NCBI GenBank assembly: GCA_002862755.1
Contig: PKDY01000046.1
Location: 62,001-126,000 of the forward strand
From: Flavobacteriaceae bacterium
Lineage (GTDB): Bacteria; Bacteroidota; Bacteroidia; Flavobacteriales; Flavobacteriaceae
DNA: 64,000 nucleotides
Direction: 5' to 3'
The notes beneath the pieces were generated by a model that saw only the letters and a program-made list of their open reading frames with translations, had not been told where the DNA came from and ran no database searches. Of this stretch, positions 1-11,162 are shown in pieces. Positions within the stretch are counted from its first letter, which is position 1; each line of letters begins with the position of its first letter. The position numbers were made by a program, and so were the translations under genes.

Positions 1-41
1 AATTTTGCAACCCAATTTTCATGTCAATAAAAAATAATATA

Positions 42-1367
42 ATGAATATTACAAGAGAGCAAGTTGATGCTTTAAACGCAATTGTTACGGTTGCAGTTAC
101 TAAAGAGGATTATGCAGATAAAGTGCAAAAAGTATTAGCAGACTACAGAAAAAATGCTAACATACCAGGTTTTAGAAAAGGAGCTGTGCCAATGAGTTTG
201 ATTCAAAAACAATATGGTAAAGCAGTACTTTTAGATGAAGTAAATAAAATACTACAAGCTTCTTTAAATGATTATTTAGTAGAAGAAAAATTAGATATTT
301 TAGGAAATCCACTTCCAAAAGTAACGGAAGACTTCGATTGGAATAAAGACGATTTCACTTTTGAATTTGAATTAGGTTTAGCTCCAGAATTTGCGGTTGA
401 TTTAGATGCAAAGTCAAATGTAACTAAATTTGATATTGTTGCTGATGACAAAATGCTTGACGAACAAGTAGCGCGTATTCAAAAACAATATGGTAAAATG
501 ATTTCTCAAGATAAAGTGGAAGAAGATTATACTTTAAGAGGAACTTTTTCAAATGAAGAGAAAGGAATTCACAATAGCACTACTATTACTTTAGATATTT
601 TTAATGATAAAAAAACAGCAAAGAAATTTGTAGGTAAAAAAGTAGGTGATGTTGTTTCTTTAGAGACAAAAGGACTTTTCGATGACGACCATAAATTAAT
701 GGACTACTTAAAAGTTTCTCATGATGATGTCCATGGTTTAGATATTACAGTTGATTTTACTATTGAAGAGATTAATGCAGTTGAAAAAGCGGAATTAAAT
801 CAAGAATTATTTGATAAGTTATTTGGAGAAGGAAATGTAACTTCTGTTGAGGAATTAAAAGCTAAAATTAAGGAAGATGCTGAAGCACAGTTTGCTCAAC
901 AAGCCGATCAAAAATTCTTAAATGATGTTATTGAGTCGTTAATTGATAACACAAAATTTGATTTGCCAGCTGTTTTCTTAAAAAAATGGATTCAAACTGT
1001 AGGCGAAAATCCATTGTCTACAGAACAAGCAGAAGAGGAATATGCTAAATCGGAAAAAGGATTGCGTTACCAATTAATTGAGAACAAAATTATTGCTTCA
1101 AATAATTTACAAATTCAGTTTGAAGATTTAAAAGCACACACTGCGGAATTAATCAAGAAACAAATGGCTCAGTTTGGTCAATTGAATCCAACAGATGAAG
1201 AGGTGGATGGAATTGTGGCTAGAGTGCTTTCCAATCAAGAAGAAGTAAAACGTTTGTCTGAACAAGTAATGAGCGAAAAGATGTTGAGCTTATTCAAAGA
1301 AAAAATTAAAGCAAAATCTAAAAAAGTAAACTACCAAGAGTTTATTAAAGAGATGTACGGAGAATAA
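42..1367 (+). CDS. tig: Trigger factor (ribosome-associated chaperone); start probably at 42 rather than 21
   Basis: ORF with trigger-factor-like N-terminus (NITREQVDALNAIVTVAV...) directly upstream of clpP-clpX. Confidence 0.9.
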   Translation: MNITREQVDALNAIVTVAVTKEDYADKVQKVLADYRKNANIPGFRKGAVPMSLIQKQYGKAVLLDEVNKILQASLNDYLVEEKLDILGNPLPKVTEDFDWNKDDFTFEFELGLAPEFAVDLDAKSNVTKFDIVADDKMLDEQVARIQKQYGKMISQDKVEEDYTLRGTFSNEEKGIHNSTTITLDIFNDKKTAKKFVGKKVGDVVSLETKGLFDDDHKLMDYLKVSHDDVHGLDITVDFTIEEINAVEKAELNQELFDKLFGEGNVTSVEELKAKIKEDAEAQFAQQADQKFLNDVIESLIDNTKFDLPAVFLKKWIQTVGENPLSTEQAEEEYAKSEKGLRYQLIENKIIASNNLQIQFEDLKAHTAELIKKQMAQFGQLNPTDEEVDGIVARVLSNQEEVKRLSEQVMSEKMLSLFKEKIKAKSKKVNYQEFIKEMYGE

Positions 1368-1393
1368 ATTTCTCGTAAAAAATAATTATCTTT

Positions 1394-1419
1394 GAACGTC
1401 AAACTATGGTTTGACGTTC
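1394..1419. terminator. Stem-loop GAACGTCAAAC-TATG-GTTTGACGTTC between tig and clpP
   Basis: 11-bp perfect inverted repeat with 4-nt loop; only a weak T-run follows, so terminator or processing hairpin. Confidence 0.5.
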
Positions 1420-1448
1420 TTAGTTTATAAACCATTAATAAAGTTACT

Positions 1449-2108
1449 ATGAATTACGGGAAAGAATTTAAAAAATACGCTACTAAGCATCATGGAGTAA
1501 ACAGTTTATATTATGATAAAATTGTAAGCAGCATGACTCCTTATATTATCGAGGAACGTCAAATGAACGTCGCATCTATGGATGTTTTCTCACGTTTAAT
1601 GATGGATCGTATCATCTTTTTAGGTACAGGTGTTGATGATTATGTAGCCAATATTATTCAAGCGCAATTGTTGTTTCTAGAAAGTACAGATGCTTCTAAA
1701 GATATTAGTATTTATATCAACTCACCAGGAGGAAGTGTATATGCTGGTTTAGGAATATATGATACCATGCAATTGGTAAAACCAGATGTGGCTACCATTT
1801 GTACAGGAATGGCTGCTTCCATGGGAGCGGTTTTATTATGTGCTGGAGCAGATGGTAAAAGATCAGCTTTACCACACTCTAGAGTAATGATTCACCAGCC
1901 ATCAGGAGGAGCACAAGGTGTTGCTACGGATATGGAAATCAACTTGAGAGAAATGTTAAAATTAAAAGAAGAGTTGTATCGTATTATTTCTCAGCATTCC
2001 AAACAACCTTACGATAAAGTATATAAAGACAGTGAAAGAGATTACTGGATGATTGCTTCTGAGGCAAAAGAGTATGGAATGATTGATGAAGTTTTAGAAA
2101 GAAAATAA
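1449..2108 (+). CDS. clpP: ATP-dependent Clp protease proteolytic subunit
   Basis: GMAASMGAVLL and HQPSGGAQG motifs. Confidence 0.96.
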   Translation: MNYGKEFKKYATKHHGVNSLYYDKIVSSMTPYIIEERQMNVASMDVFSRLMMDRIIFLGTGVDDYVANIIQAQLLFLESTDASKDISIYINSPGGSVYAGLGIYDTMQLVKPDVATICTGMAASMGAVLLCAGADGKRSALPHSRVMIHQPSGGAQGVATDMEINLREMLKLKEELYRIISQHSKQPYDKVYKDSERDYWMIASEAKEYGMIDEVLERK

Positions 2109-2167
2109 AAAAACAAGATGCATCAGATTAAGTCTTTTCTTAATGTGTTGTATCTAAAAGAGTAAAA

Positions 2168-3400
2168 ATGGCAAAAGAAGTATTAGAGTGTTCTTTTTGT
2201 GGAAGAAAAAAGCCAGAAACTAATTTGTTAATTGCAGGTATCGATTCGCACATTTGTGATCGTTGTATTGAGCAAGCGCATGGAATAGTTTTAGAAGAAC
2301 TAAAACAAAGTGGTAAAACAGAATTATTGTCAGATTTAATTCTGTTAAAACCTAAAGAAATTAAAACGTTTCTAGATCAGTATATTATTGGTCAAGATCA
2401 AACCAAAAAAGTAATGAGTGTTGCAGTTTATAATCACTATAAACGATTAATGCAAGCTCAAACAGATGATGAGGTTGAAATTGAAAAAAGCAACATCATT
2501 ATGGTAGGACAAACAGGAACAGGAAAAACTTTAGTGGCAAAAACCATTGCAAAAATGTTAAATGTTCCTTTAGCTATTGTAGATGCTACTGTATTAACTG
2601 AAGCGGGTTATGTGGGTGAAGATGTAGAAAGTATTTTAACGCGTTTGTTACAAGCTGCAGATTATGATGTAGATCGCGCGCAAAGAGGTATCGTTTTTAT
2701 CGATGAAATTGATAAAATTGCTCGTAAAAGCGATAATCCTTCTATCACACGCGATGTATCGGGTGAAGGAGTACAACAAGCTTTGTTAAAACTTTTAGAA
2801 GGGACAGTTGTAAATGTACCGCCTAAAGGAGGAAGAAAGCATCCTGATCAAAAATTTGTAGAAGTCAATACACAAAACATCTTGTTTATTGCAGGTGGTG
2901 CTTTTGATGGGATTGAAAAAATTATATCTAAAAGATTAAACCGCCAAGCGGTAGGTTATAGTACTTCTAAGGACAATAACGAAATTGATAAAGATAATTT
3001 GTTGCAATATGTTATTCCAAAAGATTTAAAAGATTTTGGATTAATTCCAGAAATTATTGGTCGTTTGCCAGTATTGTCTTATATGAATCCTTTGGATGCA
3101 GAAACGTTAAGAGCCATTCTTACAGAGCCTAAAAATGCTTTGGTGAAACAATATAAAAAATTGTTTGAAATGGATGATGTGCATTTTGAAATGGATGAAG
3201 AAGCTTTACAATTTATTGTAGAAAAAGCTTTAGAATATAAGTTAGGAGCAAGAGGACTTCGTTCTTTATGCGAAGCCATACTAACTGATGCGATGTTTGA
3301 CTTACCAGGTTCATCTGAAAAAGAATTACGTGTAACCAAAGAGTTTGCAGAACATAGTTTGAACAAAAACCTGTTACAGCGTTTAAAAACGGCATCCTAA
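2168..3400 (+). CDS. clpX: ATP-dependent Clp protease ATP-binding subunit ClpX
   Basis: N-terminal CSFCGRKK zinc finger, Walker [17 protein letters not shown]. Confidence 0.97.
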   Translation: MAKEVLECSFCGRKKPETNLLIAGIDSHICDRCIEQAHGIVLEELKQSGKTELLSDLILLKPKEIKTFLDQYIIGQDQTKKVMSVAVYNHYKRLMQAQTDDEVEIEKSNIIMVGQTGTGKTLVAKTIAKMLNVPLAIVDATVLTEAGYVGEDVESILTRLLQAADYDVDRAQRGIVFIDEIDKIARKSDNPSITRDVSGEGVQQALLKLLEGTVVNVPPKGGRKHPDQKFVEVNTQNILFIAGGAFDGIEKIISKRLNRQAVGYSTSKDNNEIDKDNLLQYVIPKDLKDFGLIPEIIGRLPVLSYMNPLDAETLRAILTEPKNALVKQYKKLFEMDDVHFEMDEEALQFIVEKALEYKLGARGLRSLCEAILTDAMFDLPGSSEKELRVTKEFAEHSLNKNLLQRLKTAS

Positions 3401-3413
3401 AATTTAGATAAAC

Positions 3414-3447
3414 AAAAAATCCCGAGAATGACTCTCGGGATTTTTTT
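3414..3447. terminator. Bidirectional rho-independent terminator
   Basis: AAAAATCCCGAGA...TCTCGGGATTTTTTT. Confidence 0.85.
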
Positions 3448-3469
3448 ATCTGTTGTTTACCTGTTTATT

Positions 3470-5071
3470 TTAATTGTTAGTGGTAGCGTTTGTAAATTCA
3501 ATTGCTTTGTTGATTAAGAATTCTACACGTCTGTTTTCAGAATCTTGGATTTCGGTACAATTTTGCTTGCAATCATGTAAAGGTTTAGACTCTCCATAAC
3601 CTTTGTGTGCTAAACGAGATTTATCAATTCCTTTAGCAACTAAATAGTCGTAGGTTGATTTTGCTCTTTTTTGAGACAAGGCTAAATTATACTTATCAGA
3701 TCCTTTGTTGTCAGTATGTGCATTAATCGTTAAAGTCATGTCTGGCATTTCATTCATTACATTGACTACTTTGTTTAATGATAATTGTGACTCTTCTTTT
3801 AAAGTTGCTTTATTGAAATCAAAGAAAATGTTTTCCATAACAATCGCATCATTAGTAATTTCAGGTTTCTTTTGAGTCATCTTAATGGTTTCAGAAACAA
3901 AATTGTTTTCAGTTGATGCTGTTACTGCGTCTAAATTGGGTTCATACCCGTCTTTTGAAGTTGAGATTGTATAAGAGGTTAAAGGTTCAATGATTAATTT
4001 AATTTCACCTTTGTCGTTTGTTTTTGTTTCTTTGATTGTTTTACCAAATTCATCTGTGATAACAACATTTGCATTAGGTAATTTAATTTTTGAATCACTT
4101 TCAACAACCAAAATATTTAATTGTTGTTCCAATTGTTGAACGTCGAAACGATATACGTCGAAATTTTCTTTGTCATCTTCTTTATTGATGGAAATATAGC
4201 CTTGGTCTTTATTTACTAAAATATAGCCCACTTCATCTTTATTTGAATTCAATCCCGAACCAATATTTCTTCTGTTGATGTAAGCATTGTTAACAATTGA
4301 ACTTCTGAATACATCGTACCCACCATAAGTATCATGACCTGTTGATGAAAAATAAAGATATTTTGAATCGGGTGTAACAAATGGATATTTTTCATCTTTA
4401 GATGAATTTACCTCTTTGCCTAAATTTTGAATATTTTCTAAAGTTCCATTAGTGTTTATGTCTGCTACATATAAATCATAACCACCAAAACCACCAGGCA
4501 TATTAGAAGAAAAATAGATTTTATTCGTTCCGGCTGTGTAATAAGGAGTTTCTACAGAATATTCTGGAGTTGTAATTTCAATTTCTACTACATCTTTCCA
4601 ATACCCTTGTATTTCAACATCTAAATCGGCTTTATACAATTTAAAATTATCTGAGTTTTCAGTTGTATGCGTAAAATAAATGGTTTTATCTTCGTTAGAA
4701 AAAGTCATCGAACCTTCATTAAAGTCAGAATCTAATACAGTTGAAAACTGTAAAGGAAAAGATAAATTTCCGTTTTTATCTACATTTGTACAATAGATAT
4801 TGTTGTTGAATTGATTTAATTTTTCGTTAAAAGTAGTTTTAGTATGTCTTCTTTTTTTGTTTGAAACAATAAGAAATTTATCTTTAAAAAAGCTTGCGCC
4901 AATTTCTGATAATTCGGTGTTAATACCAGTATCTGTTAGGATGTATTTTAATAAGGAATCATTATTTAATGTAGTGTTGTTTTTAGCAATCGAGTCATCC
5001 ATAAATGAATCTTGACTCATGCCTAAAAAAGGAATGCAAAAAACACAAAAAAATAATTTTCTCATAATCAT
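3470..5071 (-). CDS. OmpA-family protein with PD40-like repeats and OmpA C-terminal domain
   Basis: YFSSNMPGGFGGYDLY repeats; C-terminal NAHTDNKGSDKYNLALSQKRA. Confidence 0.9.
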   Translation of the reverse strand: MIMRKLFFCVFCIPFLGMSQDSFMDDSIAKNNTTLNNDSLLKYILTDTGINTELSEIGASFFKDKFLIVSNKKRRHTKTTFNEKLNQFNNNIYCTNVDKNGNLSFPLQFSTVLDSDFNEGSMTFSNEDKTIYFTHTTENSDNFKLYKADLDVEIQGYWKDVVEIEITTPEYSVETPYYTAGTNKIYFSSNMPGGFGGYDLYVADINTNGTLENIQNLGKEVNSSKDEKYPFVTPDSKYLYFSSTGHDTYGGYDVFRSSIVNNAYINRRNIGSGLNSNKDEVGYILVNKDQGYISINKEDDKENFDVYRFDVQQLEQQLNILVVESDSKIKLPNANVVITDEFGKTIKETKTNDKGEIKLIIEPLTSYTISTSKDGYEPNLDAVTASTENNFVSETIKMTQKKPEITNDAIVMENIFFDFNKATLKEESQLSLNKVVNVMNEMPDMTLTINAHTDNKGSDKYNLALSQKRAKSTYDYLVAKGIDKSRLAHKGYGESKPLHDCKQNCTEIQDSENRRVEFLINKAIEFTNATTNN

Positions 5072-5250
5072 AGGTTAATTTAGACTTCGCAGGTGCAAAT
5101 ATTAAGTCTAAATACCGCATAAAAAAAGAATAATCGGTTAATTGTTAAAAAAACTCGTTATATAGCCATATGAACTTAGATTATAAATTTAACTTACTAA
5201 GAAAATGGTTAATAAATTAAAAATCAATTTCTTAAGTGGTAAAAAATGTT

Positions 5251-5397
5251 TTAACAAAGAATAACGTTACTTGGAGAATTTTGCGCGTTGAATTGCTCTA
5301 TTTGACATTTTCTATAGGGACCACATTTGTATCTTTTCGGTCCACAAGATGCTAAAAAGATACTTGCAAAAAGAAGTAGGATTAGTATTTTTTTCAT
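5251..5397 (-). CDS. 48-aa small lipoprotein MKKILILLLFASIFLASCGPKRYKCGPYRKCQIEQFNAQNSPSNVILC (not in ORF track)
   Basis: Complete ORF of 49 codons with signal peptide and lipobox LASC. Confidence 0.7.
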   Translation of the reverse strand: MKKILILLLFASIFLASCGPKRYKCGPYRKCQIEQFNAQNSPSNVILC

Positions 5398-5410
5398 TTG
5401 GGGTTCGTTT

Positions 5411-6934
5411 TTATACTTGATAAATTTGATGTTGTAATAACTCTTCTAAATATTTCCTTTCATTCGATAATCTAGGAATTTTATGTTGTCCTCCTAATTT
5501 GTCTTTTTCTTTCAACCAGTCATAAAATAAATTAGGTCTTGCTACATTTACTTTTAACGGGTTTAAAGTCATATTATTATGTCTTTTGGCTTCATAATCA
5601 GAGTTTAAGAGTTGTAGGTTCTTGTCTAAAACCGTAGAAAAAGTTTGTAAATCTTCTGGGTTTACTTTAAATTCAATAATCCATTCATGTGCGCCTTTTG
5701 TTCGTTCTTGCATAAAAATAGGGGCAACGGTATAATCGACTACTTCACAATTTAATTCCTGACATGTTTTAGCAATTGCTTTATCTGTGTTTTCAACCAT
5801 TAATTCTTCCCCAAAAACATTTATGTGATGCTTGGTTCTTCCAGTAACCATAATACGATAAGGGTTGATTGATGTAAAACGAATCGTATCGCCAATTAAA
5901 TACCTCCAAAGGCCTGAATTAGTAGAAATAACAATGGCGTAATTTTTATGAAGTTCCACTTCGTTCAAAGGAATGGCCTTTTGTTTGCTCGTGCCAAAAG
6001 TATCCATTGGAATAAATTCATAAAAAATACCATAATCTAGCATTAATAATAATTCATTGGAATCGTTCTGATCCTGAATCGCAAAAAAACCTTCAGAAGC
6101 ATTATAAATTTCATAATACCTAAAATTATCTTTTGGAAATAATTTTTTATAGGGTTCGCGATACGGTTCAAAATTAACACCGCCATGAAAATAAACTTCA
6201 GCATTAGGCCAAATGTCTAATAAGTTATTTTTACCTGTGGTTTCAAGGGTTTTGTTTAAGAGAACCATCATCCAGCTAGGCACTCCAGCTAAACTCGTTA
6301 CATTTTCCTGAATGGTTTCGTTAATAATCGCAGGTAATTTGGTTTCCCAATCTCCCATAAGAGAAACTTTATTGCTTGGAGTAGAACTAAACTCAGCCCA
6401 AATAGGCATATTGTCAATTAAGATAGCAGATAAATCACCAAAAAAAGTATTGTTATCTTCATACAATTGTTTGCTACCTCCTAAACGTAAGCTTTTCCCG
6501 GTAAATAATTGGGAATCTTCATTATTATTTAAATACAAACACAATAAATCTTTGCTGGCTTTATAATGGCAAAGGTCTAAAGTTTCATTACTTACAGGTA
6601 TAAATTTACTTTTTGCGTTAGTAGTTCCGCTCGATTTTGCAAACCATTTTATAGGGGTATTCCAAAAAACATTTTGTTCTCCTTTGCGTGTTTGTTCTAT
6701 AAGAGGTTCTAATTCTTCATAAGTTGAAATAGGAATTCGTTCTGAAAAAGCACGATAATTTTTGATAGAGGCAAAATCATATTTTTTACCCAAATGCGTA
6801 TTCTCAGCTGACTTTATCAAATTTAAAAGCAACTCTTCCTGAACCTCATGCGGGTATTTTAAAAACAACTCCATTTGATGAATTCGCTTTTTTAAAATCC
6901 ACGAAGCAATTGAATTGATAATAGGAAATGCCAT
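5411..6934 (-). CDS. GH3 auxin-responsive promoter family protein (acyl-adenylate-forming)
   Basis: AKSSGTTNAKSKFIPVS and YNASEGFFAIQD motifs. Confidence 0.85.
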   Translation of the reverse strand: MAFPIINSIASWILKKRIHQMELFLKYPHEVQEELLLNLIKSAENTHLGKKYDFASIKNYRAFSERIPISTYEELEPLIEQTRKGEQNVFWNTPIKWFAKSSGTTNAKSKFIPVSNETLDLCHYKASKDLLCLYLNNNEDSQLFTGKSLRLGGSKQLYEDNNTFFGDLSAILIDNMPIWAEFSSTPSNKVSLMGDWETKLPAIINETIQENVTSLAGVPSWMMVLLNKTLETTGKNNLLDIWPNAEVYFHGGVNFEPYREPYKKLFPKDNFRYYEIYNASEGFFAIQDQNDSNELLLMLDYGIFYEFIPMDTFGTSKQKAIPLNEVELHKNYAIVISTNSGLWRYLIGDTIRFTSINPYRIMVTGRTKHHINVFGEELMVENTDKAIAKTCQELNCEVVDYTVAPIFMQERTKGAHEWIIEFKVNPEDLQTFSTVLDKNLQLLNSDYEAKRHNNMTLNPLKVNVARPNLFYDWLKEKDKLGGQHKIPRLSNERKYLEELLQHQIYQV

Positions 6935-7032
6935 TTTTAGAATTACAAATTATGAATTATAAAATACGAATGATAACTTTACCAAAAATAACATTTTTTT
7001 TAAATCTAAACTCATTAAAAAGTAAAAAGCAC

Positions 7033-7824
7033 ATGACATACCAAGGTGTACTTCAAAAAATGCAAACCGAATTTGCGCAACCTATTCAATATTATTTAGT
7101 TTTTGACGATAGTTTTTTAAATGTTAATCAGTTATTAAACAAAGAAATAGAATTGCAATTTCAAGGTTACCAATGTTTAAATTGTGGACAACCGAAGAAG
7201 ATTTTTAGACAAGGTTTTTGTTATGATTGTTTTATGAGTAGTCCTGCTGTGGGGGATTGGATTATGAAACCGGAGTTAAGTACGGCACATTTAGATATTG
7301 AAGATCGTGATTTAGAATATGAAAAGAAAGTACAATTGCAACCTCATATTGTTTATTTAGCACTGTCTAGTGAAGTAAAAGTTGGGGTCACCCGAAAAAC
7401 GCAAGTTCCCACACGATGGATTGATCAAGGTGCTGTGCAAGCAGTTCCAATAGTTGAAGTCCCGAATCGTTATTTAGCAGGAATTACGGAAGTAGCTTTG
7501 AAAAATCATTTTGCCGATAAAACCAGCTGGCAAAAAATGCTGAAAAATGAAGTATTACCTGTAGATTTACAAGCGGAAAGACAAAAAACTATTGATTGGA
7601 TTCCAGATGAAGTAAAACCGTATTTTGCTACGCAAGAAAGAATTTATGATTTAGAATTTCCGGTGTTGCACTACCCTAAAAAAGTGAGTAGTCTTAACTT
7701 AGATAAGACACCTAATTATACAGGAAAGATAATAGGAATTAAAGGACAGTATCTTTTATTTGAAGATGGAACCGTTTTTAACATACGAACCTATGAAGGA
7801 TATGTGGTAAAAATGAGTGTATAA
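7033..7824 (+). CDS. DUF2797 family protein; likely start at 7033
   Basis: CLNCGQPKKIFRQGFCYDCF zinc-binding motif, KVGVTRKTQVPTRWIDQGA. Confidence 0.8.
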   Translation: MTYQGVLQKMQTEFAQPIQYYLVFDDSFLNVNQLLNKEIELQFQGYQCLNCGQPKKIFRQGFCYDCFMSSPAVGDWIMKPELSTAHLDIEDRDLEYEKKVQLQPHIVYLALSSEVKVGVTRKTQVPTRWIDQGAVQAVPIVEVPNRYLAGITEVALKNHFADKTSWQKMLKNEVLPVDLQAERQKTIDWIPDEVKPYFATQERIYDLEFPVLHYPKKVSSLNLDKTPNYTGKIIGIKGQYLLFEDGTVFNIRTYEGYVVKMSV

Positions 7825-7862
7825 AAAAAATCCCTAATAGTTAATTGCTATTAGGGATTTTT
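7823..7862. terminator. Bidirectional terminator
   Basis: AAAAAATCCCTAATAG...CTATTAGGGATTTTT. Confidence 0.8.
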
Positions 7863-7876
7863 AATTGGTTACTATA

Positions 7877-8368
7877 TTATTCTAAACAATCACCTTTGGT
7901 TAAAGGCATGGTCGAAGAGTAGGAAAGTTGGTCTACGTTTTTAAACTTAATACCTTCAATCATGTCACCATATCCTTCAATGAGTTGGTTGTCTTTTACT
8001 AAAAACGCCATATCTCTTTTGCTTACCGCACCTTCAGATGAAAAAGTGTAACTTCCAATAAGTTTGTCTTCTTGTAATGTTCCTGCAAATGTACCTTCAT
8101 TTCCGTCTTTTTCTGCAAGTGCTATTTTTAAATTTCCTTTAACGCTGTCGCCAACGGTAGTAATCTTCATTTCAATAGCATTCCCATTTTGATTATAGGT
8201 ATAACACCCTTTTTCTAACAATGCAACAGGATTTGCTTCAGAAGCGATGTCATCTTCTATAATTTGTTCATCACTAGGTTGAGCCACAGTTGTAGCGTCT
8301 TCTTCTGTTTTTTCTTTACAGCTAATACATAGCGTTAGGGCTAAAAATAAATACGATACTCTTTTCAT
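7877..8368 (-). CDS. Hypothetical lipoprotein
   Basis: Signal peptide with lipobox LCISC. Confidence 0.7.
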   Translation of the reverse strand: MKRVSYLFLALTLCISCKEKTEEDATTVAQPSDEQIIEDDIASEANPVALLEKGCYTYNQNGNAIEMKITTVGDSVKGNLKIALAEKDGNEGTFAGTLQEDKLIGSYTFSSEGAVSKRDMAFLVKDNQLIEGYGDMIEGIKFKNVDQLSYSSTMPLTKGDCLE

Positions 8369-8396
8369 AGTGTGTTGTTTATTTGTTAAAAAAATA

Positions 8397-8424
8397 AATC
8401 CCTATTTTTTTGAAATAGGGATTT
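8397..8424. terminator. Terminator hairpin
   Basis: AAATCCCTATTT...AAATAGGGATTT. Confidence 0.7.
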
Positions 8425-8444
8425 CAATATGTTAGATAAATTAT

Positions 8445-11063
8445 TTATTCTTTCTTTTTCTTACCACCTAATAAACCACCTAATACATTTTTCACACCTT
8501 CTTTGATATCTTCTTTTGGTGTTTGTGTGGTTGTTTTCGTTGTATCGGTAGTAGTAGCATTGTCTTTAGTACCATTGAATAAATTGCTTAAAGCACTCGT
8601 TCCTTCATTAACCAATTTTTCTTTTTGCAGTTTTACAATTTGAGTAGCCAAATTAGTAGTCGCTTGTTTTAAATCGGTTTTAATATTTGGATTCGTAAAA
8701 TTACCTGTTAAATTAGCAGTTATCGGAACCCTTTCCAGTTTTTGTTGGTCTGCAGGCGTTAATTTATTCAATAAGCTCGTTACTTCAGTACCTAAATATT
8801 TAGCAGGTACATCAAATTGAACATCATAATTCATCGATTGATCAAAACCATGCGTTCCGCCCACCGTTATGTTGATATCTTGATAGGTTAAATCAATAGG
8901 TTTTACAGCCACTTTTCCATCTTTAAAAGATAAAGCAGCTTTAATGTCATTTAAATTCAACTTGCTTACATCTAAAAATTTTACATTCGAACTTAAAGCC
9001 GTTAATAAAGTCGAATTTTTCTCATTCACAGTAGTCGATAACAATTGCCCTACTAAATCACCGGTAAGTGTTTTTAAATTGGGAGTCATATCATCTGTTA
9101 AATCTCCAGATAATTTAATGGTCGAATTTAACTTTCCGTTAATTACATTCGCAATAGGAGCAATACTTTTCAGCATTTCCACTTGAGTAAATGATTCGGC
9201 AATATTAACTGCATTTAAACCTAAATCCATGTTGAAAATGGGTTTAGCACCTTTGGTTGAAACCATTCCGTTTAACCCAATACTTCCGCCAAATACATCC
9301 ATTTTTAGATTACTTAATGAAATGGCTTCATCTTTAATGGCTAAGTTACCACTCACATTTTTCAAATCTAAATTATCGTATACCACATTTGTTGCTTTAG
9401 CAGAAATACTACAATCTAAGAAATCTGGTATTTTTACTGCTTCTGTGGTTGTTTTTTTACCATCATCAGAAGTGGATGTTGTAGGAGCCATAAAATCGGA
9501 GACTACTAAACGAGAAGAATTCATATCAAAGCTTCCTTTTAAAACTTGTTTTTTAAATAAGAAACCGTATAAATTGTCTAAACCACCTGTAATTTGAAGG
9601 TCAGACGAACCTGTTTTAGCGTCAAACTCATTCAAACGAATTTGATTAGGATTGAAAGCTAAAGACGTACTTTTAATTTCAAAAGGTTTTGCCATTTCTG
9701 GACCTTCGTATTTGAATCCGGTTAAAGAAAGCGTTCCCGCATTTTGAATGTTTTGGTACTGACTTGTTTCTACCGATTTCATATCAAATTTAGTCGTTAC
9801 ATCTGCTTTTAAAATCCCTGTTAGCGGTTTGTCTAACTGCACTGGATAGGCTTTGGTAACATTCGCAAGATTAATAGTACCTTTTAAAGCAGCATCTACC
9901 AGAGGGTTTTCCGCTACATTTTTAATTGTTGCTTTTGCATTGAATACATCTTGGTCAATCGAGAAAGAAAGTTGGTCTAAATTAACATAAGTATCATTCA
10001 TTAAACCCGTTTCGTTTACAATGTGCGTATCGATAATAATATTACGAACCGCTTTTGGTAAATCAGGATATTGGAAAGAAGCATTGTTAGAAGCTAATTC
10101 TATATTGAATTTCGGAATCGTAGTTTCTGTTAATTTACCGTCTACTTTACCACTTACTTTAAATTCTCCTGTTGTTTTTACTTGGTTGATATTTCCTGCA
10201 TAGGCTTCTGGAACAAGTCCTAAGAAATTTTTAAAATCGGAAGTAGGTGTTTTAAACGTTAGGTTATACAATTGTCCGTCTTCTAACATTTGAATAAACC
10301 CATTGAATTCTAAAGGCAATTGGTTGATTAGAGCCTTATTGTCTTTAAATTCATATTTACTATTGTCTAAGTCGATCCCTAATACCGCATCTAAAGATAG
10401 CGTAACATTCTTCATGAAGTTCGTACTATCCATTTCAAAGGATACTTTGGTAGTCGTTTTGGTTTCCAAATCTAATTTTTGTTGGGCAAAGTTTCCTTTA
10501 CCGGTATGGTTCAAACTATCCAATACCATTTTCATATTCGCACCTTCATCTAAGAATGTAAATCGTAAATTGTTAATGGCATATTCTTGAATATTTAAAG
10601 CAAAAGGTTTGCTTTCACTGGTACTAGTATCTTCTTCCTGGTCTTTTAAGGCAATATCAAAGTTGCCTAAACCGTCTTTATTGAAAATTACATTTACAAC
10701 GGCATTAGAACTACTAAAACCTTGTAAGTTCATCGGTTCATCATCACCTTTGAATAATTCTTTAATGCTCATTCTTAAATTAACATCACCTGCATAAAAA
10801 AGCGTATCTCCTTCAAAAGGCACTTTGTTGATAATGCTTAATTTATCAATGTTAACCGTGGCATTTGGAAAATTTCGGAACAAACTCAAATCTACATCTT
10901 CAAATGCTACGGTAGCATCTACACTTTCATTAATTGATTTTAAGACCAAAGCTTTAATTTTATCTTTAAAAAGAAAAGGAGCAGCTGCTAAAGCAATAAT
11001 AACTACGAGAAGAAATATACCTACAATTTTAAGTACTTTCTTGAATGTGAACTTTTTAGCCAT
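8445..11063 (-). CDS. AsmA family protein
   Basis: N-terminal TM, AsmA-like N-terminus and long beta-rich body. Confidence 0.8.
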   Translation of the reverse strand: MAKKFTFKKVLKIVGIFLLVVIIALAAAPFLFKDKIKALVLKSINESVDATVAFEDVDLSLFRNFPNATVNIDKLSIINKVPFEGDTLFYAGDVNLRMSIKELFKGDDEPMNLQGFSSSNAVVNVIFNKDGLGNFDIALKDQEEDTSTSESKPFALNIQEYAINNLRFTFLDEGANMKMVLDSLNHTGKGNFAQQKLDLETKTTTKVSFEMDSTNFMKNVTLSLDAVLGIDLDNSKYEFKDNKALINQLPLEFNGFIQMLEDGQLYNLTFKTPTSDFKNFLGLVPEAYAGNINQVKTTGEFKVSGKVDGKLTETTIPKFNIELASNNASFQYPDLPKAVRNIIIDTHIVNETGLMNDTYVNLDQLSFSIDQDVFNAKATIKNVAENPLVDAALKGTINLANVTKAYPVQLDKPLTGILKADVTTKFDMKSVETSQYQNIQNAGTLSLTGFKYEGPEMAKPFEIKSTSLAFNPNQIRLNEFDAKTGSSDLQITGGLDNLYGFLFKKQVLKGSFDMNSSRLVVSDFMAPTTSTSDDGKKTTTEAVKIPDFLDCSISAKATNVVYDNLDLKNVSGNLAIKDEAISLSNLKMDVFGGSIGLNGMVSTKGAKPIFNMDLGLNAVNIAESFTQVEMLKSIAPIANVINGKLNSTIKLSGDLTDDMTPNLKTLTGDLVGQLLSTTVNEKNSTLLTALSSNVKFLDVSKLNLNDIKAALSFKDGKVAVKPIDLTYQDINITVGGTHGFDQSMNYDVQFDVPAKYLGTEVTSLLNKLTPADQQKLERVPITANLTGNFTNPNIKTDLKQATTNLATQIVKLQKEKLVNEGTSALSNLFNGTKDNATTTDTTKTTTQTPKEDIKEGVKNVLGGLLGGKKKKE

Positions 11064-11162
11064 AGTAATTGTTTTTGAAGATTTATAGGTTAGATATACA
11101 AATGTACTACCAAATTAAAAAATAATGTATTAAGATTCTGATAATTTTTTATATAATTTTGA

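Noticed and set aside
8944-11088. Multiple plus-strand ORFs antisense to the AsmA-like gene
   Set aside because: Fully embedded opposite a long ORF with clear protein features; they look like shadow ORFs
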